54,404 nt of DNA. Origin: Ponticaulis sp. GTDB lineage: Bacteria > Pseudomonadota > Alphaproteobacteria > Caulobacterales > Hyphomonadaceae. Under the pieces are notes generated by a model. That model had not been told where the DNA came from and ran no database searches. It worked only from the letters and a program-made list of their open reading frames with translations. Made by a program: the position numbers and the translations under genes. Positions 26,293-33,633 of the stretch are shown here, one piece after another (the first letter of the stretch is position 1; the number at the start of each line of letters is the position of its first letter). Location of the stretch: assembly GCA_002701295.1 (NCBI GenBank), contig NZUJ01000013.1:1-54404 (forward strand). The letters run 5' to 3'.

Positions 26293-26670
26293 TTAACCCG
26301 TTCTGGACGCTGACAGTCCGACAAATGCCAGCCAACCCCATCCAATCAGCAAGCTGACACCGCCAATTGGTGTGATGGCACCAAACCACCGTGGTGCCCC
26401 AAGCGCCATGCTATAGAGCGTGCCAGCAAAGATGAGCACGCCGACAGTCATGAAAATGGCCGGAATGAGAAAGCCTGAAAGACCGGATCGCGTTGCAAGA
26501 CCCATTGCGGTGATCACGATGGCATGTGTGAGCGCGTAGAGTGTGGCCGTATGCCACCATTCGAGCCCCTGTTCGGTGATGCGCCCTTCTAACCCATGTG
26601 CGCCAAACGCTCCAAGACCAACAGCGAAGAATCCGAGAAGTGATCCGATTGTCAGTATGGGCATTTTCAT
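26293..26670 (-). CDS. DUF423 family membrane protein
   Basis: A 125-residue protein with four predicted TM helices. The DUF423 pattern is visible: GFFAVGLGAFGAHGLE near the N-terminus, WWHTATLYALTHAI, FAGTLYSMAL and ITPIGGVSLLIGW. The function is unknown in this widespread family. AGGAAG lies directly upstream; either the Met at 26670 or the one two codons later could be used, and the second has the better spacing. Confidence 0.9.
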   Translation of the reverse strand: MKMPILTIGSLLGFFAVGLGAFGAHGLEGRITEQGLEWWHTATLYALTHAIVITAMGLATRSGLSGFLIPAIFMTVGVLIFAGTLYSMALGAPRWFGAITPIGGVSLLIGWGWLAFVGLSASRTG

Positions 26671-26756
26671 CTTCCTGAACTGATTGGTTGTTTGGCACGA
26701 GTTGTCTGAAGTCGTGACATAAACACTACTCGACAGGAGGTAATGCCCGGTTTGTG

Positions 26757-27962
26757 ATGGGACAAGGTTGGAAGGTCTGGTCGTGCCCGAATGTTTGTCT
26801 TAAGTTCTTCAAAGGTTTAACCGGTGGGACGTTCGAATTGAGTGCCTTTCAGTTAGTTGATGCTGGTGATCACGCGATTCTGAAAGTTGTCGGGGACTGG
26901 ACCGTCAGCACTGTTGGCGAAATTGATTCTGAAATCCGAAAACTCAAATTGCCCGACAAGCCTGTTGTTCTGAATGTCACCGAGCTTGGCCGAATGGACA
27001 CGGCGGGCGCGTGGATTATTGAGCGAACGCTGAGTTTTCCGTCTGAACAGAGCGCTGACGGTTTCCGGATCGAGGGCCGCCATGATGAAGCGGAAGCGCT
27101 TTTGAACCTGGTGTATGAGCGCCGGGAAGATGGGCCGCCGCACGAACCTCATCGTTTTACCCTGATTGATTTTCTTGCTCGCATCGGCCGCGTGTTCGTC
27201 AATTTCCTTGAAGAATCGGCCGACACGTTGAGCTTCATCGGGCGGGTTGTGGCGAGCACTCTGAAATTGCTGACACAGCCGCACAAGATTCGCTGGACCA
27301 GCGTTGTTTCCGTTATGGAAGAGGCCGGGCTGGATGCGCTTCCGATTGTCTGTTTCCTCTCGTTTTTTGTCGGGGTCGTAATCGCGTTTATCGGTGCAAC
27401 CATGCTGCAGCAGACGCTTGGCTCGACTGTTTTCACGGTTGAGCTTGTGGGCTGGGCCATGATGCGTGAGTTCGGCGTGGTCCTGACGGGCATATTGCTG
27501 GCCGGTCGGACAAATAGCTCGTTTACAGCGCAGATCGGCTCCATGAAAATGCGACAGGAGGTCGATGCCATGCGTACGCTCGGGCTCGACCCGATCGAAA
27601 CGCTGGTGACGCCACGCGTTCTGGCCATGCTGATCATGACACCGTTTCTGACCTTTGGCGCAACGCTTTCTGGCCTGCTTGGCGGGCTGATCATCTCCTG
27701 GCTGGCGCTTGATATTTCGCCTATTTTGTATGTCGCGCGGCTTCAGGATCTGGTGACCGTTCAGAACTTCTGGGTGGGCATGTCGAAATCGCCCTTCATT
27801 GCACTGATCGTGGCGATTGTGGCCTGTCGGCAGGGCCTGTTGGTTGAGGGCAATGTCCAGTCGCTAGGACGAGCAACGACGGCGAGTGTCGTTCACGCCA
27901 TTTTCCTGATCATCGTCGTCGATGCCGTATTTGCCATGATCTACATGGAGCTGGGTATATGA
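26757..27962 (+). CDS. Mla-type ABC transporter permease with N-terminal STAS domain (MlaB-MlaE fusion)
   Basis: About 401 residues. Residues 30-125 are a STAS domain (ILKVVGDWTV... VLNVTELGRMDTAGAW), equivalent to MlaB. The remainder is the MlaE permease with five or six TM helices and the EQ-loop-like segment RQEVDAMRTLGLDPIETLVTPR. It transports phospholipids between outer and inner membrane with the ATPase, MCE protein and lipoprotein downstream. The start is uncertain: AGGAGG (26735-26740) is too far from ATG 26757, and TTG 26838, which begins the STAS homology, has GGTGGGA at good spacing. The gene overlaps the ATPase as ATGA. Confidence 0.88.
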   Translation: MGQGWKVWSCPNVCLKFFKGLTGGTFELSAFQLVDAGDHAILKVVGDWTVSTVGEIDSEIRKLKLPDKPVVLNVTELGRMDTAGAWIIERTLSFPSEQSADGFRIEGRHDEAEALLNLVYERREDGPPHEPHRFTLIDFLARIGRVFVNFLEESADTLSFIGRVVASTLKLLTQPHKIRWTSVVSVMEEAGLDALPIVCFLSFFVGVVIAFIGATMLQQTLGSTVFTVELVGWAMMREFGVVLTGILLAGRTNSSFTAQIGSMKMRQEVDAMRTLGLDPIETLVTPRVLAMLIMTPFLTFGATLSGLLGGLIISWLALDISPILYVARLQDLVTVQNFWVGMSKSPFIALIVAIVACRQGLLVEGNVQSLGRATTASVVHAIFLIIVVDAVFAMIYMELGI

Positions 27963-28714
27963 CGGAAGCCATCATCGATGTGAAAGGTCTTCGAACTCAA
28001 TTCGGCGATCATGTGGTGCACGACAATCTGGACATGACCGTTTATCGCGGTGAGACGATTGGTGTGATTGGCCCGTCAGGATGCGGTAAGTCCGTTCTGT
28101 TGTCCGAGATTGTGGGCCTGCTGGAGCCAGCTGCAGGCGAAATCCGTGTGTTCGGGCAGGATCTGGACGCGCTGTCTGCCGGCGACAGGCGACAGATTGA
28201 ACAACGCTGGGCGGTGATGTTTCAGGACGGTGCGTTATTCTCAAACCTGACGGTGCGGGAAAACGTGATGGCCCCCATGCGGGAGCATACCGACTTCTCC
28301 GAGCAGCTGATGAGTGAGCTGGCTGATCTGAAGATCAGAATGGCTGGTCTGACGGTGGCCTCTGCGCCCAAACATCCATCTGATCTGTCGGGAGGGATGC
28401 GGAAACGTGCAGCTCTTGCGCGGGCGTTGGCGCTGGACCCTGAGCTGTTGTTTCTGGATGAGCCCACGGCCGGACTGGACCCGATCACGGCAGGAAAGTT
28501 CGATGACCTTCTGAAAGAGCTCAGTCGGCTTCTTGGGCTGACGGTGTTTCTGGTGACCCATGACCTGGATACGCTGAAGGCAACGTGCGACCGGATTGCT
28601 GTTCTGGGAGACAAGCGGGTCAAGTTCATCGGACCACTGGCTGAGGTGGCACAGGTCGACGACCCGTGGATTCAGGAATATTTTGGTGGCCCCCGGGGCC
28701 GGGCGGTGGTGTGA
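27959..28714 (+). CDS. mlaF: Mla-type ABC transporter ATP-binding protein
   Basis: A 251-residue ABC ATPase. Walker A is GPSGCGKS (38-45), the signature is LSGGMRKRAALARA, Walker B is LLFLDEPTAGLDP, and the switch His is in VTHDLDTL. The MRKR variant of the signature is typical of MlaF-type ATPases. It powers lipid transport by the permease it overlaps (ATGA). The MCE protein gene follows after a 131-base gap, longer than elsewhere in the operon. Confidence 0.93.
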   Translation: MTEAIIDVKGLRTQFGDHVVHDNLDMTVYRGETIGVIGPSGCGKSVLLSEIVGLLEPAAGEIRVFGQDLDALSAGDRRQIEQRWAVMFQDGALFSNLTVRENVMAPMREHTDFSEQLMSELADLKIRMAGLTVASAPKHPSDLSGGMRKRAALARALALDPELLFLDEPTAGLDPITAGKFDDLLKELSRLLGLTVFLVTHDLDTLKATCDRIAVLGDKRVKFIGPLAEVAQVDDPWIQEYFGGPRGRAVV

Positions 28715-28715
28715 C

Positions 28716-28862
28716 ATGGTACGGAACAAGGATCATGGTGCTGAATTGGCTGATGATTTTCGCGCCATTCTATCGACGCAATTACAGCCGATGGCTAAGT
28801 TTGTAAGGACTATTCAAGCAAGCAACCGGGAAAGGGGCATGACATATGGAAACGCGCGCTAG
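28716..28862 (+). CDS. Possible 48-aa ORF between mlaF and mlaD
   Basis: ATG one base after the mlaF stop, open to a TAG at 28860-28862 that overlaps the MCE gene start by 17 bases. The product begins MVRNKDHGAEL, is charged and has no TM or recognised motif. There is only a weak ribosome-binding site (GGTGGTG). It could be a translated coupling ORF or chance. Confidence 0.25.
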   Translation: MVRNKDHGAELADDFRAILSTQLQPMAKFVRTIQASNRERGMTYGNAR

Positions 28863-29811
28863 TTTTGCTCTGATCGGTGCTTCGCTGATCATTGGCCTGT
28901 CTGCGCTGGCAGCCTTTGTAATCTGGCTGGGACAGTTGCAGTTCAATCGCGGCTATGCCGAGTACAATGTGATTTTTGATGGGGCTGTGAACGGCCTCTC
29001 TGAAGGCGGTCAGGTGCGCTATCTCGGGATTAGTGTCGGAGAAGTCACTGAGCTATCGATCAGTGAAACCGACAATCAGCAGGTTATCGCTCGTATCCGA
29101 ATTGAATCGGAAACGCCGATCCGCGATGACTCAAAAGCCCTTCTCAACTTTGCCGGTCTGACAGGTGTAACCTTCATTCAGATCCAGCCGGGTACGCAAG
29201 CTTCACCGCTCATGCCAAAACGAACAGGTGACAACCTTCCGACAATTGAGTCTGAGCGCACCCAGCTTGAAGCGATTTTTGAAGGTGGCCAGGATCTGAT
29301 GACAGATGCGCAGATGACTATCTCGCGGATCAACAGCCTGCTTGATCAGGAGAATGCTGAAGAGGTCAAACAGATCCTGCAGAACATCAATGCGATTACC
29401 AGCGCTCTGGCGCAGGATGAAGATTTGCTGGATTCTGTTACTGTGGCGCTTCGCTCTCTGGCAGAGGCTGGTGATGCCGTGGGGCAGGCTGCTGAATCCT
29501 TCAATACGGTCGGCACAAATGTTCAGGTCAGCCTGGCTGATCTGACGGCGGAAGCGAAGAATCTGCTTGCGGACGCCCGCCATGCCGTTGGAACCGCTGA
29601 GACTGCAATTGTGGAGACGCAGGATGGTCTGGGCAAGACAATCGATTCCATCCAGGTGCCGACCGCTCAGGTGTTTGAGGAAATCAATCGACTGGCCAGC
29701 GAGATGCGTCTTTTGATCAGACGGCTTGATGGACTGGCTCGGGAGATTGAACAGAACCCGCAGTCCTTTATTCAAGGGCAGCCCAAGCCATACAGGGAGC
29801 CTGTAAAATGA
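28846..29811 (+). CDS. mlaD: MlaD-family MCE-domain protein
   Basis: A 321-residue protein: one N-terminal TM helix (about residues 5-27), an MCE domain (about 38-115, with VNGLSEGGQVRYLGISVGEV and FAGLTGVTFIQI), then a long helical C-terminal region with coiled-coil character. It is held in the inner membrane and binds lipid in the periplasm as a hexameric ring in known homologues. The GAAAGGGG before the ATG is a fair ribosome-binding site. The downstream lipoprotein overlaps it by 4 bases. Confidence 0.92.
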   Translation: METRASFALIGASLIIGLSALAAFVIWLGQLQFNRGYAEYNVIFDGAVNGLSEGGQVRYLGISVGEVTELSISETDNQQVIARIRIESETPIRDDSKALLNFAGLTGVTFIQIQPGTQASPLMPKRTGDNLPTIESERTQLEAIFEGGQDLMTDAQMTISRINSLLDQENAEEVKQILQNINAITSALAQDEDLLDSVTVALRSLAEAGDAVGQAAESFNTVGTNVQVSLADLTAEAKNLLADARHAVGTAETAIVETQDGLGKTIDSIQVPTAQVFEEINRLASEMRLLIRRLDGLAREIEQNPQSFIQGQPKPYREPVK

Positions 29812-30428
29812 ATGCGCGTTTGTGTCTTGTTCTGCCGGTGTTGATGGCAGGCTGTGTCTCTGTGCTGCCTGAGCCTGTTGTGCCAGAGGGCCTGTACCGA
29901 CTGACGAGTATTTCACGCCAGATGCCCGAAGGCGGCGAGATATTCCTGCCCGGAAGCGTGATGATCAATCCGCCGCAAGGGTCTGATCTGCTGCTCGGCC
30001 GCAGCATTGTCTTTGAGGAGCCGAATGGGGCGCTCAAGCTGTTGGCGTCAGCTGAGTGGAGCGATCAGATGGCGCGGCAACTGCAAGGCGCGCTGATTGA
30101 CCGGTTGATGTTTTCTGCCGCGGAAGACAGCGGGGCAGTGCTGAGTGACCGGTTCGGTGCTGGTGGCGATTACGAGCTTCAGTGGGAAGTCAGAGACATG
30201 GTCATCCGCGACACAGAAGCGGTGATCCAACTGCGCGGCACTTTGAGCCGTTTCCAGAATGGTAAGTCGCAGTCATTTAACATTCAGCTGAGGGAGCCCT
30301 ATGTCGGCATGTCCGACGATGCCGGGGTTCAGGCGCTGATTGACGTTGCGCGCAAGGCGATTGATGAGCTGGCGACAACCGTGCCGGAGCTCATGAACCG
30401 CCCGGGCATGTTGCCCGAAGACAGCTGA
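29808..30428 (+). CDS. ABC-type transport auxiliary lipoprotein
   Basis: A 206-residue protein of the ABC-transport auxiliary family (PqiC/DUF330-like). The signal peptide ends in MAGC with Cys16. The mature domain (about 40-195) has the family's alternating pattern (IVFEEPNGALKLLASAEWSDQM). It probably sits in the outer membrane as the receiving end of the MCE system; that role is known for PqiC-like partners and inferred here. It overlaps mlaD as ATGA and ends 3 bases before the convergent TipN-like gene. Confidence 0.82.
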   Translation: MNARLCLVLPVLMAGCVSVLPEPVVPEGLYRLTSISRQMPEGGEIFLPGSVMINPPQGSDLLLGRSIVFEEPNGALKLLASAEWSDQMARQLQGALIDRLMFSAAEDSGAVLSDRFGAGGDYELQWEVRDMVIRDTEAVIQLRGTLSRFQNGKSQSFNIQLREPYVGMSDDAGVQALIDVARKAIDELATTVPELMNRPGMLPEDS

Positions 30429-30431
30429 CGC

Positions 30432-32417
30432 CTACTGATTATCGTCTTCGAGCGCTGAATAAGCGACATCAAGCACCAGATAAGCCGCAAGCCGGGGTGA
30501 TGCCCCAGTCCGGCTTTTTTCGGCTTCCGTAAGAGACCTCATGGCGTCGGTCTGTTCGCTTTCGAGGAAACGCATAACTGCGGGACGGAAGCGGTGATCG
30601 TCTTCCAGCCTGTAAATGAGCGTCTGAACAGCCGATCCGGAATATTCGCGTACGAGCCGGCGCTGATACTTCTCATTGCGACGAGAGGCAGATGCGATTT
30701 TGCGCGTTTCTTTCGGATTGAGGAGCTCGCTCAGCTCAATGCCGACATCCTGAATCTCTGAAATGATATGCCGTGCAGCCTCGTCTCGTTCTTCTGGCTC
30801 GGCTTCCATACCTGAAAGCAGGTCACGCCAGGTGACACCCATTTCCTTTTGAGAGGCGCGTTCAAAGGCCAGATCGAAAAGGGATGTATCAAGATCGGCT
30901 GCCGCATGCCCGGCGGGCTTTTCTGTTTCGCGTTCAGAACTCGCTTTGGGCGCAGGCTTATATTCAGGCGGCGGTGGCGCGGATTGATCTTCAGAGCCGG
31001 TTTTGTCAGTCGCCGGTTTTGGTGTCTCTTCGGATTGGCGTGGACGAAGGCCCAACGGTTCTGATTTCGGTGGTTCTGTCGGCGCAGTCGGTACAGCTGC
31101 AGTTGCCGGAGGCTCGGGCTCTGGCTCAGGCGGCTGAGGACGCGAAACAGTCTGTTCCGGAACAGGTGATGGGGCAGGCGATGGCGTCAAGAAGAGCGAT
31201 GTATCGTCCAGACCGCTCAGAAGTGCCGATGCACGCTCGATCCGCTTGCGCGCGGATTCCAGGCCTGCATCCGCGACAGAGGTCGCTCGTGTAGCGGCCT
31301 CATAAAGGCGCTGGGTCAACTCAGCAATACGTTCTTCGGTCTGCTCCGCCTCGGCCCGCGCAGCCTCGCCAGCCAGCTTGGTTGAGGATTCTGCATCCAG
31401 ACCTGCTTGTCTGAGTTCGCGCATGGCCTCCATGGCTTCTGCCACGGCCTCACGGGACTGCTTCCGGATGAATTCGGTCGCTTCGCGTGTGCCGTCGAGC
31501 GCTCCGGAAATGGCAGCGCTGAGCGAGTCGCCGGTTTCAGTCGCAGCGGAGACCGCCATTTCGCTCGCGCGGATGGCGGTGTCGACGGTCTGAGCAGAGG
31601 CGTCCAATTGTTTCGAGATTGCCGCAAGAGCTTCCCCCAGGCGTTTGGAGCGCTGCTCCGCGTCAATGGAGAGATCACCCAGCACCGACAGGCGTTCGCC
31701 CAGATGGCGTCCGGCATCGTCCAGAGCCTTGAGGCGTTCGTCGACGGCGAGGTCGGCTTTGGCGACCTCCTGTTGTGCGAGCCGCGCGGCTTCGGCCATG
31801 GTGCGGGCTTGCCGAGGAATAGCGTCGGAAATGGCTGCGGTCTGAGCCTCTACTGAACTGGTCAGTTCAGCGAGGGCCTGGCGTTCATCGCTCAGCTTGG
31901 TGACCATGTCGGCAATATGCGTCCGGTTTTCAGCAATGAACTTCGAAAGAGATTCGCGTTCCTCAGTCAGGCTGATCTTCAGTTCGGAGAGAGACGCATG
32001 CGTGCCTTCAACCAGTTCGTCCATGCGTCCGGTTTCTTCCTGTACGCGCGTTGCCAGCGTATCAATGCGGCCAGCCGCGAGGTCTGCGGGCATGAGGAGC
32101 ATTTGAGACGCGCGCAGAACGAGTGCATTTGACCGGGCGGTCTGCAGAGACTGTCGTGCGAGAAAACCTGCCATGACCATGGCAATGGCGGGTCCGGCAA
32201 GAAGGACGACCGCCGCGACAAACCAGACAGGGTTAAGGGAGGCGAGTGCATCTCCGCCGAAATAGGCGAAGGCAGCCAGACCCGCACCAAGATAGAGAAC
32301 GACGGCGCCGACGATACCGGCAATAACGAGCCCGTTCCCAGACCCTTTTATGGTCTGGAGTTCGGCATGCGTATCCTTAAGGGATCGCATATACATTTCA
32401 TCACGCGACTGAGACAT
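30432..32417 (-). CDS. Two-TM, coiled-coil protein resembling the polarity factor TipN
   Basis: A 661-residue protein. Two TM helices (about residues 30-55 and 62-87) are followed by about 300 residues of Ala/Glu/Arg-rich heptad sequence (roughly 100-385). A Pro/Glu-rich linker (about 395-480) and a globular C-terminal domain (about 500-661, with MGVTWRDLLSGM and VREYSGSAVQTLIY) complete it. This layout resembles TipN, the new-pole marker of Caulobacter, though that protein is longer, so the match is tentative. It faces away from the next gene with its own upstream region. Confidence 0.6.
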   Translation of the reverse strand: MSQSRDEMYMRSLKDTHAELQTIKGSGNGLVIAGIVGAVVLYLGAGLAAFAYFGGDALASLNPVWFVAAVVLLAGPAIAMVMAGFLARQSLQTARSNALVLRASQMLLMPADLAAGRIDTLATRVQEETGRMDELVEGTHASLSELKISLTEERESLSKFIAENRTHIADMVTKLSDERQALAELTSSVEAQTAAISDAIPRQARTMAEAARLAQQEVAKADLAVDERLKALDDAGRHLGERLSVLGDLSIDAEQRSKRLGEALAAISKQLDASAQTVDTAIRASEMAVSAATETGDSLSAAISGALDGTREATEFIRKQSREAVAEAMEAMRELRQAGLDAESSTKLAGEAARAEAEQTEERIAELTQRLYEAATRATSVADAGLESARKRIERASALLSGLDDTSLFLTPSPAPSPVPEQTVSRPQPPEPEPEPPATAAVPTAPTEPPKSEPLGLRPRQSEETPKPATDKTGSEDQSAPPPPEYKPAPKASSERETEKPAGHAAADLDTSLFDLAFERASQKEMGVTWRDLLSGMEAEPEERDEAARHIISEIQDVGIELSELLNPKETRKIASASRRNEKYQRRLVREYSGSAVQTLIYRLEDDHRFRPAVMRFLESEQTDAMRSLTEAEKSRTGASPRLAAYLVLDVAYSALEDDNQ

Positions 32418-32522
32418 AACCGGCTAATCATGCATCAATTCAGATCAAGGTGCGACAGCCCATCTCAGTTAAACGTATAATTTTCAGTAGAAATCAGTGA
32501 GTATGCTCAAAAAAGCACGGTC

Positions 32523-32738
32523 TCACGAATGAAACAGCGTTGCTTCGCAGCCTGTAGAGGACTTGAGAGGCTCAATCTGAGAGGTGAGTTTGACCGGAGC
32601 ACGCATGTCCTGAGAGAAATATTGAATGCCAGCTGGCGCTTCAGGTTTCTCTCTGTCGTTTTCCTGATAGTCGACACCGATCCAGCTCAGAAGCGTTGCC
32701 AGCAGGATATCGCGAATGAAGATCAGCCCCTCGATCAT
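32523..32738 (-). CDS. 71-aa membrane-anchored protein, function unknown
   Basis: Starts MIEGLIFIRD at 32738, with GGAG 6 bases before the ATG; an earlier Met at 32756 lacks a ribosome-binding site. One hydrophobic helix near the N-terminus (about residues 4-20) is followed by a hydrophilic tail of about 50 residues. An ORF of similar length lies on the opposite strand, but it has no such site. I do not recognise a family. Confidence 0.5.
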   Translation of the reverse strand: MIEGLIFIRDILLATLLSWIGVDYQENDREKPEAPAGIQYFSQDMRAPVKLTSQIEPLKSSTGCEATLFHS

Positions 32739-32888
32739 CTCAATCTCCAAAATCATTGAGTGCCTGAAATATCCACGAAAACGTGAATTTCAGCAAGTCT
32801 CAGCTGACGATTATTTGATGAAACCCTGTTAATGAATTCCCGCTAGCCTTGAGCGTAGTATCCGAAGGTGCAGACGGGAAACTTCATT

Positions 32889-33260
32889 ATGTCCGAGTGG
32901 ATCAATCGACAGGCGCTTCTTGCGAATACCGGTGGAGACCGTGAGCTGGCGGCTGAAGTGCTCGAAATCTTCCGCACTCAGGTTGAGACTTGGGGGAGAA
33001 TGCTCGACCCGAAGGACGAGCCCGCGCGTTGGGCTGATGCGGCGCACACACTGAAAGGTGCTGCATTGGGCATTGGAGCATCACGTCTTGCAGAAGTCTG
33101 CAAAATTGCAGAAACGACCGGTCGGAGTGACCCTCCGCCATCCCTGACAATGGCTGCGGTTCGGATTAATGATATCCGCGACTGCCTGTTGCCGACCATG
33201 GATGAGGCCGGGCAGCTCCAGCATGAATTCGCTCAGTTTTCAGAGTTTCGAGCGTCGTAG
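32889..33260 (+). CDS. Stand-alone histidine phosphotransfer (Hpt) protein
   Basis: A 123-residue Hpt protein. The phosphorylation site is H53 in AAHTLKGAALGIGA, followed by the second helix of the four-helix bundle. It should pass phosphoryl groups between receiver domains in a phosphorelay; partners are not in this window. In Caulobacter relatives a single Hpt protein (ChpT) serves CtrA, but this one is too short for ChpT. I start it at MSEWINR, since the upstream GTG lies in the leader. Its last 28 bases overlap the convergent chorismate mutase. Confidence 0.8.
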   Translation: MSEWINRQALLANTGGDRELAAEVLEIFRTQVETWGRMLDPKDEPARWADAAHTLKGAALGIGASRLAEVCKIAETTGRSDPPPSLTMAAVRINDIRDCLLPTMDEAGQLQHEFAQFSEFRAS

Positions 33261-33565
33261 CTGCCGAACTCATAGGCGATGCATTTCTCGATGAGCAGGC
33301 GCCAGACGGGTTCAGCAATATCTGGTGACAGCCCTTCTGTCTCGCAGGTTTTCAGGACCTTCGAAACAACGTCTTCGATCCTGTCTGAATCATAGACAGC
33401 CGCTCTGTCGGGCTTGATTCGAGCGGCCGCATCCATGAAGGATTGACGCTCAGCCAGAATATGGACGAGCACGCGGTCGATACGGTCGATCTCGTACCGC
33501 ACATCCTGCATAGTCTGTGCGGTTTCAGAGGTGTGGCGTCGTTCGTCTGAAGTGTAATGCGTCAC
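33233..33565 (-). CDS. Chorismate mutase (AroQ class)
   Basis: A 110-residue AroQ-fold chorismate mutase. The N-terminal helix RYEIDRIDRVLVHILAER matches the family; the Arg and Lys residues of the active site are in this helix and in AAARIKPD. It converts chorismate to prephenate in the Phe/Tyr branch. It starts with GTG at 33565; an internal Met at 33511 is possible but lacks a ribosome-binding site. It overlaps the Hpt gene by 28 bases, tail to tail. The GGDEF/EAL gene lies 69 bases away on the same strand. Confidence 0.85.
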   Translation of the reverse strand: MTHYTSDERRHTSETAQTMQDVRYEIDRIDRVLVHILAERQSFMDAAARIKPDRAAVYDSDRIEDVVSKVLKTCETEGLSPDIAEPVWRLLIEKCIAYEFGSYDARNSEN

Positions 33566-33633
33566 TGAAAAAGCCTGAACTTTCTGGAAAACCAGACGTG
33601 TACCTAAGCCCGATCTGGCAGATGTCCAGCGTC

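Noticed and set aside
26743..26757. A four-codon upstream ORF (ATG CCC GGT TTG TGA) before the MlaE-type permease
   Set aside because: The AGGAGG is only 2 bases from this ATG, too close for normal initiation, so a coupled uORF is unlikely.
32497..32526. GTGAG/CTCAC hairpin at the end of the 71-aa gene
   Set aside because: Stem is short with internal mismatches and overlaps the stop codon; not convincing as a terminator.
32529..32759. A plus-strand 76-codon frame opposite the 71-aa protein
   Set aside because: It lacks a ribosome-binding site, whereas the minus-strand frame has GGAG at good spacing and an N-terminal hydrophobic helix.
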